A DNA stretch of 7,121 bases from assembly GCA_030453285.1 (NCBI GenBank), contig JAKDKP010000107.1:1-7121 (forward strand), in the 5' to 3' direction. Both the position numbers and the translations under genes were made by a program. This DNA is from Propionibacteriales bacterium. Lineage in GTDB: Bacteria; Actinomycetota; Actinomycetes; Propionibacteriales; Propionibacteriaceae. Shown one piece after another: positions 5,219 through 7,121 of the stretch; positions within the stretch are counted from its first letter, which is position 1, and each line of letters starts with the position of its first letter. The notes under the pieces are model-generated. The model saw only the letters and a program-made list of their open reading frames with translations. It ran no database searches and was not told where the DNA came from.

Positions 5219-6706
5219 GTTATCCACAGAATCGGTTCCGGACTGACGCACGCCGAACGGTGGCTGGCCATTCCTCAGGCGCAGGAACGCCCGGGCAAAG
5301 GGGATGAGCAGGAGCAGTCCGGCGGTGAAGCGGCCGATGAGCCACGGCAGATCCGTGGGCAGCAGCAGCGAACACCACGCAACGACGATCACGACGGCCA
5401 GGAAGACCCACACCCGTGGATCGGGCAGTTCGGCGGCACGCGTACGGGAGGCGGACCACACCAGATATCCGGCTTGGGCGACCAGCGCGGCCAGGGTTGC
5501 GACGGCTGCGCCGACCAGGCCGGCAGGAGGCAGCAGGGCAACCGTCAGGACCACCTTCACCACCACCGCCACACCCGCGGCGACTCCCAACGGGATCGAG
5601 CGCCCGACCGTGATCAACAACTGACCGCTGGCAGCCGAGGAGGCGACCGGCACGGCGCACAACCCGACGACCAGGACGACCACGAGCAGGTCGTCGGGTC
5701 GATAGCTCGCCGGTGCGAAGATGCGCAACAGCACCGGGGAGCCGAGCGTGACACCGAGGATGGCCCACCCCAGCAGCAGATGGATGCCGTCACGGGCCTG
5801 CTGGATCGTCCGCCAGCGCTCCCCCACGTCCACGATTCTCTTGAGCCGCGGCAGCCACGCCCGATTGGTGAAGGTCAACAGCAGGGTCAGGACATTGCCA
5901 ACGGTGAACGCCACCTGGAAGCGGGCCGTCTCGGCCTCACCCAGCATGCGCTGGATGGCGAACCGGTCGCCGGCGGCCAGGACGAACTGCGCCAGGCTCG
6001 CCAGGGCCAGCGGCACCCCCAACGCCACCGCCCGCCGTACCGTCACCATGTCTCCGGTCCAGCGTGGCCTGGTCCAGATCAGTCCCAGGCCCAGAGCGGC
6101 GAACTGGGCGATCACACCGCCCCAGGCGTAACCCAACGCCGAACGCTCCACCAGGAACAGGAGGCCCAGTCCGAAGGCCAGTCCGCCAACCGTTGACAGG
6201 ATGCTGATGATCGCGAACCGGGCCAGCCGGTCCTCGGCCTGCAACATGGAGAGCACCAGCAGGACCGAGGCACCCGGTGCCGTCCACAGCAGGGTCACGA
6301 ACACCAGTCCCCCGCCGATGGGCAGCCCCGGCAGGGTCGTGTCACCGAACCCGAGCGCGGGGCCCCACCACTGGCTGGTCAGCGCCAGGATGGTGGTGAC
6401 GGCGAAGGCGAAGACGATGCCGGCGGCCAGCAGCCCACGGGACCGGGTGGCCGACCGGTCGTTGACCCGCTGCATCTCCAGGGCCTGGTCAAGACCCAGG
6501 ACGGTGACGACGATCAACAACTGGTACAACGCGATGGCAGCCGCCAGGGCCCCGAACTCCTCCAGCGGCAGGGTGTGCGCCAGGATCGGCGAGACCACCG
6601 TGGCGATGATCATCTGCATCGACCAGACCACGACGTACACCATGCCCCGACCGAAGAGGTCCCCCGACCCCTCCTCCTGTTGCGCCGACGTGGCCGCCTC
6701 GGTCAT
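5207..6706 (-). CDS. Polysaccharide flippase, Wzx/MATE-like membrane transporter
   Basis: A 499-residue integral membrane protein likely to move a lipid-linked oligosaccharide across the cytoplasmic membrane for polymerisation outside. After a short polar N-terminus (1-21) there are roughly 12-14 hydrophobic helices by eye, the first at about 22-44 and the last near 455-470. Short loops separate them, with Arg/Lys on several cytoplasmic sides. The segment PLEEFGALAAAIALYQLL after helix 1 matches the pattern of the polysaccharide-biosynthesis/MVF-MATE superfamily (a Gly-containing loop between helices 1 and 2). The length is typical of Wzx-type flippases. The C-terminal tail is polar. Its ATG overlaps the TGA of the upstream GT14 gene (ATGA, 6703-6706), so the two are translationally coupled, and the GH16 lipoprotein gene follows after 25 nt. 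Context with glycosyltransferases favours oligosaccharide export over drug efflux or lipid II flipping. The exact cargo is unknown. Confidence 0.9.
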   Translation of the reverse strand: MTEAATSAQQEEGSGDLFGRGMVYVVVWSMQMIIATVVSPILAHTLPLEEFGALAAAIALYQLLIVVTVLGLDQALEMQRVNDRSATRSRGLLAAGIVFAFAVTTILALTSQWWGPALGFGDTTLPGLPIGGGLVFVTLLWTAPGASVLLVLSMLQAEDRLARFAIISILSTVGGLAFGLGLLFLVERSALGYAWGGVIAQFAALGLGLIWTRPRWTGDMVTVRRAVALGVPLALASLAQFVLAAGDRFAIQRMLGEAETARFQVAFTVGNVLTLLLTFTNRAWLPRLKRIVDVGERWRTIQQARDGIHLLLGWAILGVTLGSPVLLRIFAPASYRPDDLLVVVLVVGLCAVPVASSAASGQLLITVGRSIPLGVAAGVAVVVKVVLTVALLPPAGLVGAAVATLAALVAQAGYLVWSASRTRAAELPDPRVWVFLAVVIVVAWCSLLLPTDLPWLIGRFTAGLLLLIPFARAFLRLRNGQPPFGVRQSGTDSVDNSAG

Positions 6707-7121
6707 ACGTCGGATTCCGGGGCCTGTGGGGCATCGCGCAGCTCGGCGTCGATCCTCATCACCACGTCGGCGGCGTTGTCATCGAACTTTCGGGCGAACA
6801 GCATCGGGATCCCCGGGCGTCGGGCAGATGCTGCCAGCAATGGCAGGTCGCCGAGGTCCAGCCAGCGTGGACTCTTGTTCGGCTTCTTGCCGGGTTCGTT
6901 CCCCCAGTCGATGTGGAACACCGGTCCGCCGGACACCGACTCGTCGAGCCAGTGCCCACCGAAGGCCGGACTCATCAGGATCGACGGAATGGCCACCTCG
7001 TCAGGGATCCAACAGCGTCGGAAGAATCTGTCCAGACGGGGATTTTGTGCCAGCACGGTGAGCACGAGTTCGGCATGGAGTCGGCAGACAATCTTACACT
7101 GCGAACCGCCGGCCGGGACCA
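6703..7121 (-). CDS. GT14 (core-2/I-branching-like) glycosyltransferase, C-terminal part
   Basis: The frame is open from the window edge (139 codons plus two bases) to TGA at 6703, so the N-terminus lies outside. The visible part resembles the C-terminal half of family GT14 enzymes (core-2/I-branching beta-1,6-N-acetylglucosaminyltransferase and xylosyltransferase relatives). It has a GGSQ segment near the edge, NPRLDRFFRRCWIPDEVAIP with the Pro-Asp-Glu expected near the catalytic Glu, VFHIDWGN, the SPRWLDLGDLP strand, and the closing LFARKFDDNAADVVMRID. The typical PDE...IDW...FARKF order is kept. Bacterial members occur in capsule and exopolysaccharide clusters and are cytoplasmic enzymes using nucleotide sugars. 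An internal GTG at 7065 is not the start, because homologous-looking residues continue upstream to the edge. It overlaps the flippase start by 4 nt, so the two genes are co-expressed. Donor and acceptor cannot be determined; family confidence is good despite truncation. Confidence 0.82.
   Translation of the reverse strand, partial: VPAGGSQCKIVCRLHAELVLTVLAQNPRLDRFFRRCWIPDEVAIPSILMSPAFGGHWLDESVSGGPVFHIDWGNEPGKKPNKSPRWLDLGDLPLLAASARRPGIPMLFARKFDDNAADVVMRIDAELRDAPQAPESDV

Noticed and set aside
5474..6196. Plus-strand open frame of 240 codons rich in Gln, Arg and His
   Set aside because: It is the complement of the flippase membrane helices and has no plausible domain.
6201..7061. Plus-strand open frame of 286 codons
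   Set aside because: It lies opposite the flippase and GT14 genes. Its product is Arg/Ser/Thr-rich without hydrophobic or domain structure.
7063..7065. GTG at 7065 as the true start of the GT14-type gene
   Set aside because: The frame stays open to the window edge and the upstream residues (GGSQ segment) look like part of the GT14 domain, so the gene is truncated by the window.

Overview
The window looks like part of an exopolysaccharide or cell-surface glycan locus from a high-GC Gram-positive bacterium (Actinomycetota). The base composition, strong GC bias at third codon positions, GTG starts and two Cys-lipoprotein signal peptides all support this. A family-level guess (for example Propionibacteriales) would be inference only.

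Layout, left to right. Positions 1-1877 carry two minus-strand GT2 glycosyltransferases: a dolichyl-phosphate-sugar-synthase-like enzyme (1080-1877), followed after 2 nt by a second GT2 (1-1077) that runs off the left edge. Positions 1878-2052 form a divergent intergenic region. It holds a possible bidirectional -10 element and two near-identical hairpins that place a GGGGGA ribosome-binding sequence in their loops. On the plus strand follow a small Cys/His-rich putative zinc-binding protein (2053-2277) and a third GT2 (2392-3279). The third GT2 converges on, and overlaps by 16 bp, a minus-strand gene block. In its transcription order, that block holds a GT14-type (core-2/I-branching-like) glycosyltransferase whose start is beyond the right edge (6703-7121), a Wzx/MATE-type polysaccharide flippase (5207-6706, ATGA overlap with the GT14), and two paralogous GH16 glucanase-like lipoproteins (4222-5181 and 3264-4130).

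How it may work together (inference). The glycosyltransferases would build a lipid-linked oligosaccharide at the inner face of the membrane, and the flippase would move it outward. The two surface-anchored GH16 proteins would trim, release or remodel the finished polymer, as GH16 depolymerases do in other exopolysaccharide loci. No polymerase, chain-length regulator or priming phosphotransferase is visible, so the locus must continue outside the window. The most notable points are the tandem GH16 pair, in which one copy has the central catalytic-motif Asp replaced by Asn (ExNxxE instead of ExDxxE), and the twin SD-in-loop hairpins with compensatory stem differences upstream of the GT2 operon. 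No RNA genes, CRISPR arrays or insertion sequences were seen, and there is no gene-free stretch over 300 bases.
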